A stretch of DNA of 64,000 nucleotides from Puffinus mauretanicus (GCA_023333565.1 JAJKFH010001585.1:186001-250000), one strand, 5' to 3'. Shown: positions 24,485-36,480, counted from the first letter of the stretch. The notes: generated by a model not told the origin, from the sequence alone. A program made the numbers and translations.

Positions 24485-25650
24485 CCTGATCCTTCTTATT
24501 CAAGGATAAATCTTTTATACTGCACTTTCCCAGCACTCTTGGGGGCACGGTATTCCCAAAGGCCGGTCTTAATAGTAAAGATGAAGGCAAAAAAGGCGCT
24601 GAGTACTTTGGCCTTTTCTGTGTATTTTGTCACCAGGACCCCTGCCCCATTCAGCAGCAGGCACACATTTTCCTTTTTCTTCTTTTTGCGGTTGATGTAC
24701 TTATAGAAGCCCTTCTTGTTGCCCTTCAGGTCCTTCACCAGCTTTCAGGTGGGTTTTGGCTTTCCTAATCTCTTTCTTACATTGCTTAGGTAGTGTCTCT
24801 ATATTCCTTCCAGGTCAACTGATTTTGCTTCCACCTCTTGTAGGCTTCCTTTTTGTGTCTGGGTTTATTTAGGATCTCCTTGTTCATCCATGCAGGTCTC
24901 CTGTTGCATTTGTTTCATTTTGTGCTTATCAGAATTGTCCGTTCTTGAGCTTAGAGGATGTGAACCTTGAAAATCAACCAGCTCTTCTGAACAACTCTTC
25001 TCTCCAGAGTGGTCTCTCATGGGATTCTTCTGAGAAGGTCCCTGAGAAGACCAAAGTCTGCTCTCCTGAAGTCCAAGGCTGTGATCCTGTTTTTTGCCTG
25101 GTTTCTTCCTTCCAGGTTCCTGAACTCCACCATCTCATGATCACTGCAGCCAAAGCTGCCCCTGGCCTTTACATCCCAGACCAGATCTTTCCTGTATGTA
25201 ACTGTGAGATCCAGCATAGCACCTTCCGTTGCTGGCTTCTTGACTGCCTGTGTCAGGAATTTGTCATGAATGCACTCCAGAACTCCCCTGGTTTCTTTTT
25301 GCTCTGTTGTGTTGATCCTCCAACTGATGCTGGTGTAATTGAAGTCCCCCATAAGGGCGAGGGCCTGTAAATGTGAGCCTTCCATCCTTTGTCTGAAGAA
25401 CAGGCAGTTGGTCTTCTTCCTGATCAGCTGGTCTGTAGCAGGCACGCACCACAACATATCCCACAACACCCATCCTTCCTACAGAGCCTGTATCCATCTT
25501 TTGCAGCACTCCAGTTGTGCGAGCTACATTACCACATCTCCATGATCCCTGGAACTGCAGAAAGACCTCTAATTTCTCCTGTTTGTTCCCCATGCTGCGT
25601 GCATTAGTGTACAGGCACTTCAGAGAGGCACCCCGGTGTTCTTATTTCGC
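24485..25650 (-). pseudogene. CR1 LINE ORF2 fragment: endonuclease and linker, minus strand
   Basis: Minus-strand translation gives CR1 ORF2 landmarks in order. An N-terminal MGNKQEKLE segment ends near 25593, then a CYRPADQ segment. Next come LMGDFNY and GCSDHEMVEF, the GDFN and SDH motifs of the apurinic-type endonuclease, within 25017-25469. A FRRADFGLLRDLL segment follows, and finally DLKGNKKGFYKYI ... LLNGAGVLVT between 24496 and 24738, the linker ahead of the reverse transcriptase. The parts lie in different frames with stops between them, and much of the middle of the endonuclease between the MGNKQ and YRP segments is missing. The reverse transcriptase and 3' tail are absent. A full CR1 ORF2 is about 900 residues; this is a dead fragment. 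The plus-strand frames over the same DNA are antisense shadows. Confidence 0.9.
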
Positions 25651-27537
25651 ACCAAAAGATAGCAGAACTTTCCCCATAATGCTCTTCCTATAGGGAATCC
25701 CACAAGGCAATCCCCAAGGGAATTCGCTTCCAGTAATTACCCATAAGGTACTTCCTTATCTATGTGAATGCATAGATACCCTGCTGCTCTATTCTGTAGT
25801 TTTTGAGGTCTTTCTTTTCCACATCACCCTGCACCCTCTGCTCCTCCCTGCACTTTTTTATACACTTGTTATTGAAAATACAAACTAATGTATAGAAAGA
25901 GGGCACAAAAAACCCTTGTAACTTAAATGTCAAGTGGGCTATAAGATCTGTAAAAGCCCATGAATGTAATTCACAAAGGTATATGACTCTTTGTAATGCA
26001 GTTTTTAGAAGGGCATAAAATTAATCATATCAGAAAAATTTTATAATATATGGTGACTTGTTTCTTCCCTCAAAAAAAATCATTCTAAAGCCAGATCAGA
26101 ATTTGTTTCTGCTGATTTTTCTTAGCTTTCATACAGAAGCATATAGATCTTAGTTGCACTGGAAGTCACATTTTGTTACAGGACAGTTGGAGTTAACTCA
26201 GAAAATAATAATGAATATTACCTTACACATACAACTGATAACAAATACATTTATGCTTAGAATTTATACATAGTTAAAAATACAATTTTCTTTTACCATC
26301 AGTTAATATTACAGGATTTTAGATGACTATTTATTATAATTCATCATATAAATATTTAACCAGAGAAGGTATGCAGATATTTTAGATATTTTTCTGAAAC
26401 CAGGTCACAAAAATTGCATAATCTGAAAGTTATGCTTGCAAGACTATTGCAAAATTATAAAAACACAAATGTACACATGTATTATGACTTGATAATAGCT
26501 GATCAATGTTTGTAAGATGTCCAATGAATAATGAAAATATTCAAAACTGGTAATGAAAAATGATGGCAGTATAAAACTGACAATAAGGTAAACTTAACAT
26601 GTAAAAAGCTCACTAAAAGAAATACATTTGAAATGGAAATATTTTTTTCTTAAGTTAATATCTGTCTTGTGCCCAATTCACTTTATACTGATTGAAGAAA
26701 TGTAACAGTGTCAAAAGTTAAGCTACACCTAATATGAACAGATATGTGTATTTTTGTGCTTTATATCTGATTTGTTTACTCTCTTATATGTTATGGGCTA
26801 TATTCCGTTAAAATTAAGCTATTATTTCTCAAGTCTCTGTTATGCTTCTAGGGGTATTTATTCTTAGTTTTTGCGGTTTTACCACTTATTGTGCCTACTA
26901 AGTCAATTCTGGCAATATATTGCTAATGTATTACAGTTAATAAACTAGCCAATGTTGCCTAAATGGAAGTAATCCCATTAATTTCAAGATTATTATAGTG
27001 TTTTATGTTACCTATAGATATCAAGCATTATATGAGCAATATCCAAATCGGTAGTCTTTTCTTGTATTTTCCCTGGACAGATATCCTGCCATTAAAGTTA
27101 CATGGGGGTATGATGCTTGTTTATGAATTATAATTCTTTATAGAATTGTTTATGCCTTCCCTTATCCCTATTGTGCAATATATGAATGCTTTTAATGACT
27201 GACTGCACTGAGTAAGAATCTGCCATTAACACATTTCTAAGAAATATAAAAATAATAAGGAAAAAATTAAAGGAATATAATTTAAAAGAGTTTACATTTT
27301 CAAACGTTTGCATAAAAAAAAGAAGTAAAGCAAATTTTTTTAAAAATTAAGAAGAAAAAAAACCAACAAACTTGAAAGGAGACAATGAAGGTATCTGAGT
27401 GACATCTGTGTAAAAAAAGATCTCGGTTATAGTGTGGAAAAAGAGATCTATACTTTTGGTTTCACCTCAAGTATTTCCTTATTTTCCATACAAATGAAAG
27501 GCAGTTTTTAGACTTGGAAACTTGCCACTTCATATCC

Positions 27538-27573
27538 AAAAAAAAAAAAAAGAAAAAAAAAAAAGAAAGAAAA
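27538..27573. repeat. interrupted poly(A)/(GAAA) tract
   Basis: A-runs broken by single G residues. It is simple-sequence DNA in a very AT-rich region. Confidence 0.85.
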
Positions 27574-28670
27574 TATGAAAAGCTACTTTGCTGTGAAATA
27601 GAAAAATTTCACAATAAATCAAATTCACAAGTACTTGCTAAGCAAAAACTGGTAGTTTTTTCACAGCAAAAGAGCTGAATTGATTTTGTGGTATCAAAAC
27701 AAGCTATCTACACTTCTATACTTCGGCAAAGAAATAAACTAAAATTACATTTCCACTGCTACAAGCTTGTAGTTTATATTTTTCATGCATGTTCCCTGAG
27801 TGAAGTTATAAGAGGGCAGTTGTTGAAGGAGGACTTGTGTATATAATAAGTGGTCACAGAGGCAGGAATGACAAGTAGCTAACTTACTTTTCATATATTT
27901 ACTTGTAGGGGTTCTACTTTTACAGGCTTTTCAGCTTTATTTAGTTTATCAACCAAAATTGACTTTGATGGATGAAACAACCTTTCTAATCCATGTAATT
28001 ACATATTTTACTAATATTGGTACTTTTTCTATGACTCACCTGCACACCAGCAATCTGACCGTGCACCATCGAAGTCAGCGGGAAGCATGCTGTTGACTTC
28101 TGTGAAAACAAAATGTAACAGGACACTGAAGCTGCCTTCCTGTTGCTGAAACATTTTCTCCCACAGCCTTTTTAATAGTATCTTCTCTGGCTTAAATGTA
28201 AAGATATATTTATATGACACAATACAGTGCCACATAGAGAGAACTATATGGATGCAGAAAAATTGAGGAACAGGTATATTAGCCTGGAAGTGTGCCATAC
28301 CTCATATCAGTAGCACTTCTGGCACCTCTGCTACATTGCTGTGCTGCTATACATCAGGTAGACACGTTCTCTGAGAGCTAATCCTCTCCACCTACCAAAC
28401 CCTTTCCTAGTGTTCTCAATCCTACTGAATAGTCATGCTTTGTTTTCTTAGTCCCAAAACATATTATCACACTATTCCGTTAATTCTCAGCAGTCATTGC
28501 TGTTACTCGACTCCAACACTGTTGCGTTAACTACTTATGTGATTTTCATGTGTGGCTTACACACTTTTCCAGATAATGAATTGAGCTGATGAACAAGACT
28601 ACAAGTACTAATTTGTTCCTAGCAACAATTGCTGCAATATCTAGTTTGGAAACTGTACTCCCCCTTAGGG

Positions 28671-28703
28671 AAAAAAAACAAAAACAAAAACAAAAACAAC
28701 ACA
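28671..28703. repeat. (CAAAAA)n microsatellite
   Basis: An A-run followed by tandem CAAAAA units ending in CAACACACA. A six-base-unit satellite like this is likely to be length-variable. Confidence 0.88.
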
Positions 28704-29290
28704 CAATTGGTTTCTCAATTTTTTTATTTGCTCAGTTTTCTGTACCCGGGACAATTGTCCTATGTAAACCAGGGTGAAATAAATTTTTAAGCTCGTGAGA
28801 CCAGACTCAAATCCACCAAATATAACACTTTTTTTTTTTTTTTTTTTGTAACACAAGGGCTCAGGACTAAATCCAGCAAGGTTTGGGGGTCCAGACTGAC
28901 CCTTGCCAGAGATATTGAGGTATTGACTCACAACCCAGCAAATGAAACTCAGAAGAAAGACATGGCTGAACATTAACTTCTCTGACTGATTTTATTCTGC
29001 CTTCTGAAGACTGCTGTGCTCTGGAATAATGAAAATCTAGGCTGCATGTAAAGGATTTCCTAAACTGTCCCCGGCTTAGAAACCTATAAATTATGTTTAT
29101 ATGTCAACAAGTTCAGATCACAGTAAACTTTCTCTATACATGCTGGAGAAAAGTAGGTACTGCCATTGATTGATAAACTACATTTACTTCCTTCTAATCT
29201 AAAATTTTATCTGAGTCACCTGAAGTTATTTAGCTTCCCAAACTTAGGTATGATGAAGCAAGATTTAACTGCTTTCATTTAATATGGAAA

Positions 29291-29556
29291 GCCAACAGAA
29301 ATCTCATGCAGTTCACCTAAAGGAAACGGCAAGTCCTGCACCTAGGGAGGATTAACCCCAAAGTATGGGTACATGGTGGTGGAAAGGAGATGAAGCAAGG
29401 CTCTTTTCATTGGTGCCCAGTGACAGGACCAGGGGCAACGGGCACAAACAGAAACACAGAAGGTTCCTCCCAAACATCAGGAAACACTTTTTTACTGTGA
29501 GGGGAACCAATCACTGGCACAGGTTCCTCAGGGAGGTTGTGGAGTCTCCATCTCTG
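29291..29556 (+). mobile_element. older CR1 LINE, left part, interrupted by a younger CR1
   Basis: The first 70 bases (AGAAATCTCATGCAGTTCAC..., then AAGTCCTGCACCTAGGGAGG) match the RT-downstream part of a CR1. After an internal deletion near 29365-29377 the copy resumes in the ORF2 C-terminal region, with DRTRGNGHKQKHRRFLPNIR and then REVVESPSL. It stops at TCCATCTCTG (29556) exactly where the younger CR1 begins, and its missing 3' tail is found at 30191-30316. Many substitutions and the deletion show it is inactive. Confidence 0.88.
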
Positions 29557-30190
29557 AAGTGTGCCCAGGTGGCCAAGAAGGCCAATGGAATCCTGGCCTG
29601 TATCAGAAATAGTGTGGCCAGCAGGAGTAGGGAAGTGATCATTCCCTGTACTCGGCATTGGTGAGGCCACACCTCGAATACTGTGTTCAGTTCTGGGTCC
29701 CTCACTACAAGAAGGACATGGAGGTGCTGGAGCGTGTCCAGAGAAGGGCAGTGAAGCTGGTGAAGGGTCTGGAGAACAAGTCCTGCGAGAGCGGCTGAGG
29801 GAACTGGGGTTGTTTAGTCTGGAGAAGAGGAGGCTGAGGAGATCTCATCGCACTCCACAACTCCCTGAAAGGAGGTTGTAGTGAGGTGGGTGTTGGTCTC
29901 TTCTGCCAAGTAACAAGCGATAGGACGAGAGGAAATGGCCTCAAGTTGCACCAAGGGAGGTTTAGACTGGACATTAGGAGAAATTTCTTTACTGAAAGAG
30001 TGGTCAGGTCTTGGAACAGGCTGCCCAGGGAAGTGGTTGAGTCACCATCCCTGGAAGTATTTGAAAGAGGTGTAGATGAGGTGCTTAGGGCCATGGTTTA
30101 GTGGGCGTGGTGGTGTTGGGTTGACGGTTGGACTCAATGATCTTAGAGGTCTTTTCCAACCTTAATGTTTCTATGATTCTATGATTCTAT
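29557..30190 (+). mobile_element. younger 5'-truncated CR1 LINE nested in an older CR1
   Basis: This copy begins in the ORF2 C-terminal region (QVAKKANGILACIRNSVASR, then [19 protein letters not shown] in a shifted frame). It continues to [20 protein letters not shown] and the terminal LRAMV stop near 30101. The short 3' UTR contains GGTTGACGGTTGGACTCAAT and ends in tandem ATTCTATG-type units. Frameshifts near 29660 and 29790 break the frame, so it is not functional. It shares its subfamily-specific 3' end with the copies at 38280 and 48208 (both minus strand). Extreme 5' truncation is the usual result of target-primed reverse transcription. It sits precisely inside the older CR1. Confidence 0.93.
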
Positions 30191-30316
30191 ATTCAGAAAC
30201 TGTCTGGACATGGTCCTGGGCAGCCTGCTGTAGGTGGCCTTGCTTGAGCAGGAGGGCTGGACCAGATGACCTTCAGAGGTACCTTCCAACCTCAACCATT
30301 CTGTGATTCTGTGAAT
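30191..30316 (+). mobile_element. older CR1 LINE, 3' tail displaced by the nested insertion
   Basis: ATTCAGAAACTGTCTGGACA, then GCAGCCTGCTGTAGGTGGCC and CAACCTCAACCATTCTGTGA form the 3' end of a different CR1 subfamily, ending in two ATTCTGTG units. It continues the older copy that stops at 29556: joined mentally, TCTCTG + (gag)ATATTC is the normal order for this family. Confidence 0.92.
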
Positions 30317-32229
30317 ATTAAAATATCAATTAGCTCCTCAAAATTCCTACTAAGCTGGTTATCTAGCCCTGCAGACACCTAAAGCTCATGCCTGTTGGCA
30401 TTTGCACAACACTTTGAGTCTCAATAATGTCCTACTTAGAGCCTTAACACCAGCAGGATTTTAAATCCAAATTCTTCTCTGAATTGGAATGGGCTAGAGT
30501 CAATGGAAGTGAGATAGCTTATATGTATTCTTATAACCATATAAGAACCAGTGGTTATGATATTCACCTGGGAGACAGCGGTACTACTTTCATATCTACT
30601 CTTTCTTATGGTTTTTAAGCCCCATCCTAAGCCCCCAGCCTTCCTGAAATGGTATTTGGAAGCACTCTCTATGCGTCTGTGAAACCCACTGGGAACTCAC
30701 TGTCAGAAAAGTGCTCCAACATTCAGTACCTTTGTTGGATTTAGACACTCTTTTTTTTTTAAACAATGAATTGACCCAATTTTAGAGTTTCTGACTCCAT
30801 GATAATTTCATATTAGTTCAAGATTTTTGCATTTTTTCTTTTGAAGTCACAGGGTCATCCCCCACACCCTAAAGATGACACTGTCATAGTGTACATTTAT
30901 CTACCAGTCCTTGCATCATAATTCGTCAAAGTCCTGAACCACAAAACCATTTTATGTGTATAATAATTATTTGTATTATAGCAAAAGAGAGAGAGGGATT
31001 AAATTATTCACAAAAAAAAAAGCATGCTTTGCTGGCTCAGTATTTTCCTCATACCTCTTTGACCAGGATCCTTCCTTTAATATTTCAGTTGATGTCTGTT
31101 AAACAAATTAATTGACACTGCAAAATTAAGTGCAGGATTAGGCACTCAGTTTCAGATAATAAGCATAGGTACCACACACCTGGCATTTTTTGTTCTTTTA
31201 GGTCTGCAGGGAGGTTGGGTAATTCAGTAGCAATCTGGTTTTAATAATAATACTCCCCATAGTATACTTAAATAATGTTAAAGGCACAGCACAAACTGAC
31301 AGAAGCAAGGCAATTCAAAGTTATGATGGATACTGCCTTTCACTTAGCCTATTGTGCACAGTTACAGGTATTGCAGAACAAATCATTCAGTGACCTGAGA
31401 GCCTCCCTGTAATGGCTAAGTATAATGGAACAAGTCAAGCCTGGAGTATTATCCTTCACACTGATTTTCCCCTTGCTTTTGTCAGTTTCTGTCATAATTT
31501 GGCTTTTAGCCCGTTAATTTCCTCCATTTACGAAACGCTCCCCATGGAAGTAGCTGCCTGCCATGGGGATATGCAATCTGAGACTTCTTAAAATATGTAT
31601 TGTGTAATTACATATTGAGGTACCACTAAAGCAGCAATTATTATTTCATATTTGAATGACTATTATACACTACACCGTTTTCTGCTATGACTTGCTCTCC
31701 TGGATAATCACATTGTAAAGAAATCAGAAATGAGATTTTCCATATGTTTGAAGTTACCCAGTTAGTAGTCATACAGTATCACTTGTCATAATCAATAATG
31801 TTTACCAGAATGTAAGTTAATTTTCTGAAATAAATGTCCAGTTACATTGATGAGATTGGCTGTTGACACTGATTGGCAGACAGAAGTGTGTCTTTCTGGC
31901 AAAACTGAAATGTAACAGTTATCGAAGAATGTGAGCAATAAAAAGCTACAGTTCTTCTTTAAAATTTAACAAATACAAGGAAATCTATGTCTAAAAGTGT
32001 GTTATGTTGTTTAGGTACCAAGGGGCTCTGAATGGAAACAAAATGGAAGAAGTGTATTGCTTATTTAGAAGGGCAAAAAAAAAAAGGACAAAAAACCTCA
32101 CGATTTTTCCCCCTGTAATATATACACTTTTTGTTCTATCCATCTGCTATGCCACCAGTTGCACTTAGTGCATATTGTACAGGCAGTGTATATGAATATT
32201 AAGAAGGAACAAGGTAAGAAAATGTATTA
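30317..32229. other. AT-rich stretch, part possibly conserved non-coding
   Basis: No gene was recognised. The 31380-31720 part has even base usage, few simple repeats and several TAAT/ATTA cores, the look of conserved non-coding DNA. That is an impression from one sequence only. Short A-runs occur at about 31012 and 32077. Confidence 0.45.
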
Positions 32230-32460
32230 AGTGTTGTCAGTTAGTTATGGTAGGAGACAATCAGCTAACAGATTTGCAGAGACAGGCGCATCTTCTCAGG
32301 AGGATCAACGAGTTTAAGAGGAGCTGGGATGACACATGGTTGCTGTTAACCTCAGCGGGAGTGACAACGGAGCGGGAGGAGGGCTGGCTGGGCGCGCAGC
32401 AGGTAGAGCTTGGGGCAACATGCCTGTTGTTTTTCTACACGAGATGTTGATAGCCAGGCT
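32230..32460. other. GC/CpG-richer island of unknown origin
   Basis: About 230 bp that is clearly richer in G+C and CpG than the DNA on either side (for example GTGACAACGGAGCGGGAGG and GGCTGGGCGCGCAGCAGG). A 67-codon plus-strand frame crosses it, but without a recognisable motif. It could be an inserted repeat, such as part of an LTR, or a small regulatory element. I do not recognise the family. Confidence 0.5.
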
Positions 32461-33289
32461 AAAGGAAAAAAAAGAGACCACTGCACAAAAAATAGTTTTG
32501 TAGCCTAATTTCATCCAAATGGCTGTGTAGCACCATGAAAGTGTAAAATAAAAATCAGTAGGGGAAACACTAAAATCTATTTGCTTGTGATGATCTAAAA
32601 GAAAAGATCCTTTGCCAGACTTCATAATTAAGCAGACCTTTTTCTCTGTGTAGGATCCTTGCACCTTTTCTCTCCCTGATTACATACCTTAACTGAGACC
32701 AGACCTACTTAATTTGTATGAGATAATTGAAATTATTTGTTTATTGGGTCCCTTTAGAGCCTGCCCCACCTAGTTCTTCTGTTTCTTTTCTTGATCTATG
32801 TAAAATAGAAGCACCTTCACGATGTTGTATTGACACTTGTCTGTAGTCCTTGTTTTGCAATAAAAAGCCCATCAGTTAGCACATCTCCTTCATGATCATG
32901 CAGCTCTTCTTCACTCCTGGGGAAAAAACAGGAAAAAAAAAAACCAAACCACAAAAAAACCCAAACACTTAAACAGCATTGGCAGAACACTGTAGCATTT
33001 TTTCTGATCATTGCTTAGCAACTCCAATAAAGCTTGAGAGCTTTTAGCAACCATCTTTTATTGTCGGGAAACAGTACGGCTCTCCAGAACAAGGCTTTAA
33101 AAACACAGTTTCTCTCATTTAGATGTCCCTGCCCCAGGGATTGATGTTCCGGTTGTGATAATTTCTTTACTATGTTGATGAAGACTTGCAACTTCATTCT
33201 CTGCAGTGCTGATATCTATTCAGATTCTATATTGCTGGTCGCAATAACTCAGGTATAGTTTAATCTTTTTTCTAAGGCTCCTAAGTTAG
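32461..33289. other. AT-rich non-coding stretch
   Basis: No gene or confident repeat. An A-rich tract near 32930-32960 is simple sequence. Short minus-strand frames of about 60 codons are unsupported. Confidence 0.55.
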
Positions 33290-33910
33290 AACAGCCAAAC
33301 ACTATTGCTAATGGAGAGGAACAGCAACCCCAGGAGATAATTCAAGTTTTAGATGCACTGAATTGTGTTGCAGGGAAAAACTGCTCAGTTCAAATAGTTT
33401 AAACTAAATTAAGATCAAAGCAGTTTAGTGATTTATTAACGACACATAATTAACCAGCAATCAGTGAGCTATACATTCAGGATCAATATCAGTAATACAA
33501 CAGTTAAACCACAATGTTAGACACTTACAAAATGTTAATAAGCACCTACAAGTTTCTAAACACCCTTCTAGAACTAAACCTTAGAAAATTTTAATGTGCC
33601 CCTACAGTTCCTCTGCCCCCCAGCCAGAGGTCACTGGCACCCCCCTCCAGCAGTGCAGATTCCCCACTTGCTCACCCCCTGCGGGAGATGCGAGTCCTCC
33701 AGCTCTGTGTGAGGAAGCCCCCCACAAGGTCCCCTGCACCCAGCAGTGAGGTGGCCCTGGGTGCTGGCCCCATGCTGACACCGCTGGGTACAGGCTGTTC
33801 CCAGCACCCCACCATGAGGCTGCGCTGCCCTGTCTGGGCTGGGGACAGGTCCTTAACGTGACCGTTTTTAGTGCAAACACCCTCCAGACAGTTTTGTCTA
33901 TGTTCAATTT
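33290..33910 (-). mobile_element. possible LTR-derived block, minus strand
   Basis: The 33600-33860 part is strikingly GC-rich (CCCCCAGCCAGAGG, CACCCCCTGCGGGAGATGCG) within AT-rich DNA. The adjoining 33400-33600 part reads, on the minus strand, into a polyadenylation-type AATAAA at about 33433-33438 followed by ATCACTAAACTGCTTTGATC. That order (GC-rich block, then a poly(A) signal, then a short tail) is what an LTR or retroposon 3' end would show. I could not identify matching termini or a target-site duplication, so this is a weak call. The two overlapping minus-strand frames of 85-101 codons have no known motif. Confidence 0.35.
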
Positions 33911-36254
33911 CCGTACACACCGTGTGCACTCACATTCTTGTTTATGTGTAATTCAGGCTATCTGCCAAGGGTGAGTGTGCAGGCACACTCACAAAATGAA
34001 CTGTTGAAGGGTCCCACCTCTCTTGCTGTTAATGTTTGAGGAAGAGCATAGCAACTGGACTTCGCCTGGTTTAGGCATCTCCGTTATATTTGTTGCAATA
34101 AATGTTGACCAATGTGCCTAATCATAGACTGGGGTTGTCACTCTCAGTAAGTTCAGCTGGAAAGGTGCCTACTTATTTCAGGATCAAAATTGTTTCATGA
34201 AGAGTAAACTGACATTCTGACTCTAGAAAGTCTGATTTACACAGCTGATGGCCCACTATAATTCTAACGTCGCCGTTTTAGAAGAAAGCCAACTTGAAAC
34301 TGTTATGCAGTATTTTCTTTGTAGCTGAAGAACCAAGAGTTTAATCCTGGCTGTGTCCCTGATACAAAGCTTCTAACTTTTGACTTTATTGGCAAAGTCT
34401 GCTAAAAATGGAGAGTCTCCTCTACAGGAAAACACACTGTTGCTGAATTGACATCACTGTCAGTCAAAGCAGTGCAAAGACAGTGAGTGCTATGAAGCAA
34501 TGTGCAACCTTTTCTCTTATACCCATTCATATCAATATCGCACAGGAATTTGTTGTTTCTCAGGAATATTTCAGAAACTTTACTCTTTATCTGCAGAACT
34601 CCACAAAAACTTTCTTATATAAACAATAACTGTAAAGCTGATTAACGTATCGTTTGGCAATATCTTCACAATTTCCCAATCCAAACCTCAATTTTCAAAT
34701 CCTTTTTAATTTAGCAGGTGAACATCAAATCCCTATGCAGGACACATAAAAAGATCTGTGAACCCAACAAGAGTCATTAATGACTTTTAGAACAGGCTAA
34801 GGCCCTTCTTGGAGTCTAAACTGCTGATTCGGCATCTACTCTCAAAATGAAAAACAAAAAAGACTAAGAAATGCCTTAAGATTCTTGTTCTAATACATTT
34901 CTTAATTGTTATGTTGCTTGAAGTCTATGACAATACAACATTTTGATTAAAATGAAGGGTAAAAAAGATTATTTTTTAGAAAATTTTGTTAAGCAAACTA
35001 TGCATACTTTCATACCACTGGTATAAAAAAATGGTTTTTATCTTTTCTTTTCAAGAGGACATTTGTTTAGAGTTGATATTCAGCAGAGCACCTGTTTTTT
35101 AACTATATGATTAATTGAAATTTAACCTATTCTTTTAAGCTAAAGAATTCCTTTCATATACAAAAATAAGAATACTTTTAGGCATAAGTGTCAGTATTTG
35201 TTAAATCAGGATCATATAGACTAGCTCTTTAAATGTATTCTGCCAAACTATTTTCATGATTAGGTCAGTGGGTTAAAATGGTTACTTAGTAGTGGTTGTC
35301 ATTGTCATTGCTGGAAATGATTGTTCTTAAAAATTTTGAAAAGCCAATTTTGAACATATTGTTATGCAAAAGCGCACAATGTGAAGTTTAAAATCAAGAT
35401 TGCACAAGACTACTTGTTCTTTACTATTAAAGTTGTCTGTTTATATTATATCAGAAAAAATATTAGTTTCTTTGTAATTCAGTCCCTCTCAAAAACCAAT
35501 AATATAAATAACTCACTTCCACAATTTTTTCTCTTCCTAGCATCAGTTGTTTCAGTAACAATGTTCTTCTGTCTATACCGTGTCTTTAATAATCTTCCTT
35601 TTTCTTGCCCAAAAACAGTGTTTGTGATGCAAATGGATTCCTGTATAAAATTAACCCCTGTACATGCACTGCTGCTTCATGTTCTCAAAGACATTTTGTC
35701 ATTTCTCATGTTGTCATTTACAGACAAGTTCAGCCATGTGAATATATCCTATCATATCCTTTCTAGTGTCAGTGTTGCTTAAAGAAAAACAAGTATGACG
35801 TTACCCATAGTAAGAAAGTCTTTTCTGCTGTAGTTGATTGTCTTAGGAACAGCAGAACCTCTGATCCTTATTTCACAATTAATATTTTGCTTCAATTAAA
35901 AAAAAAAAAAAAAAAAAAAAAGAAGTAATGCCAAGGGCCACAATCCACAGAAAGTCCAATAAAGACTTCTGTAGTTGTAATACTGACCTGACACTATTCC
36001 CCAAAGAATGATAAGAAATTTTTTAGTTCAGAAAAAAGAAATCTGGGGAAAGACTTAAGAAATGAGTGTAGTATCATCTATTAAAACAGAAATAAAAATT
36101 TTATAAATGTTATATATATAGCATTTTTGTAATAACTGTTTCAGAAGCTCCCATTTTTGAGCTGGCAGAACAAAGCCTATTTATTAATGATTTCATAATT
36201 AATTAAATGGATTAGGATAGAGTACAGAAGTGACAGAGAGATCTTAAAAGTGTA
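33911..36254. other. AT-rich non-coding stretch
   Basis: No gene was recognised. The 133-codon plus-strand frame at 35381-35782 is rich in F, L, I and S and has no family motif. A 24-base A-run lies at 35898-35921. An ancient CR1 relic may start near 36255. Confidence 0.55.
35898..35921. repeat. poly(A) run
   Basis: An uninterrupted run of 24 adenines, the longest homopolymer in the window. No processed-gene body or flanking duplication was recognised upstream. Confidence 0.92.
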
Positions 36255-36480
36255 AGGTCTACTAGTTCATCCTCCTCCTGGTACAATATTATTTCAAAAT
36301 ATGTTATTCAGTCTTGTTTTAAATTATTTAAATGGTAAGAGATGCCCTATTACACATTTCACACACCTTCATAACTAAGTACCTCTTGCACGGTTTTCAG
36401 AAAATGCAGTTTTATTATTTTTCCTTAATACTCTTTGCACCACTCTAAAAATGCCCCTTTTCTTGTACTTTTTAAAGCAG
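36255..36480 (-). mobile_element. probable ancient CR1 relic, minus strand
   Basis: The wording CTACTAGTTCATCCTCCTCC followed by TATTCAGTCTTGTTTTAAAT and then TACACATTTCACACACC resembles the reverse complement of the 3' region of old reptile/bird CR1 elements ('...catcTAGTtcatCCTCC...' and '...CATTCAGTCTTGTTTTAAA...'). It is highly diverged and its ends are approximate. Confidence 0.42.

Larger units (their letters stand above)
25651..29290. other. very AT-rich non-coding stretch
   Basis: This is among the most AT-rich parts of the window, especially 25.9-27.8 kb. Possible further 5' CR1 sequence may extend to about 25.85 kb but could not be aligned. A-runs and T-runs are frequent, including interrupted A-runs at 27538-27573, a CAAAAA array at 28671-28703 and a 19-base T-run at 28829-28847. 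No gene was recognised. Confidence 0.55.

Noticed and set aside
24945..25370. 141-codon plus-strand frame
   Set aside because: It is the antisense shadow of the CR1 endonuclease fragment on the minus strand.
35381..35782. 133-codon plus-strand frame resembling a membrane protein
   Set aside because: It lies in AT-rich DNA with F, L, I and S bias, has no conserved motif and no splice-like flanks. It looks like a chance frame.
35898..35921. 24-base A-run as a retroposon tail
   Set aside because: The upstream sequence is plain AT-rich DNA without a recognisable SINE or gene body, and no target-site duplication is visible.
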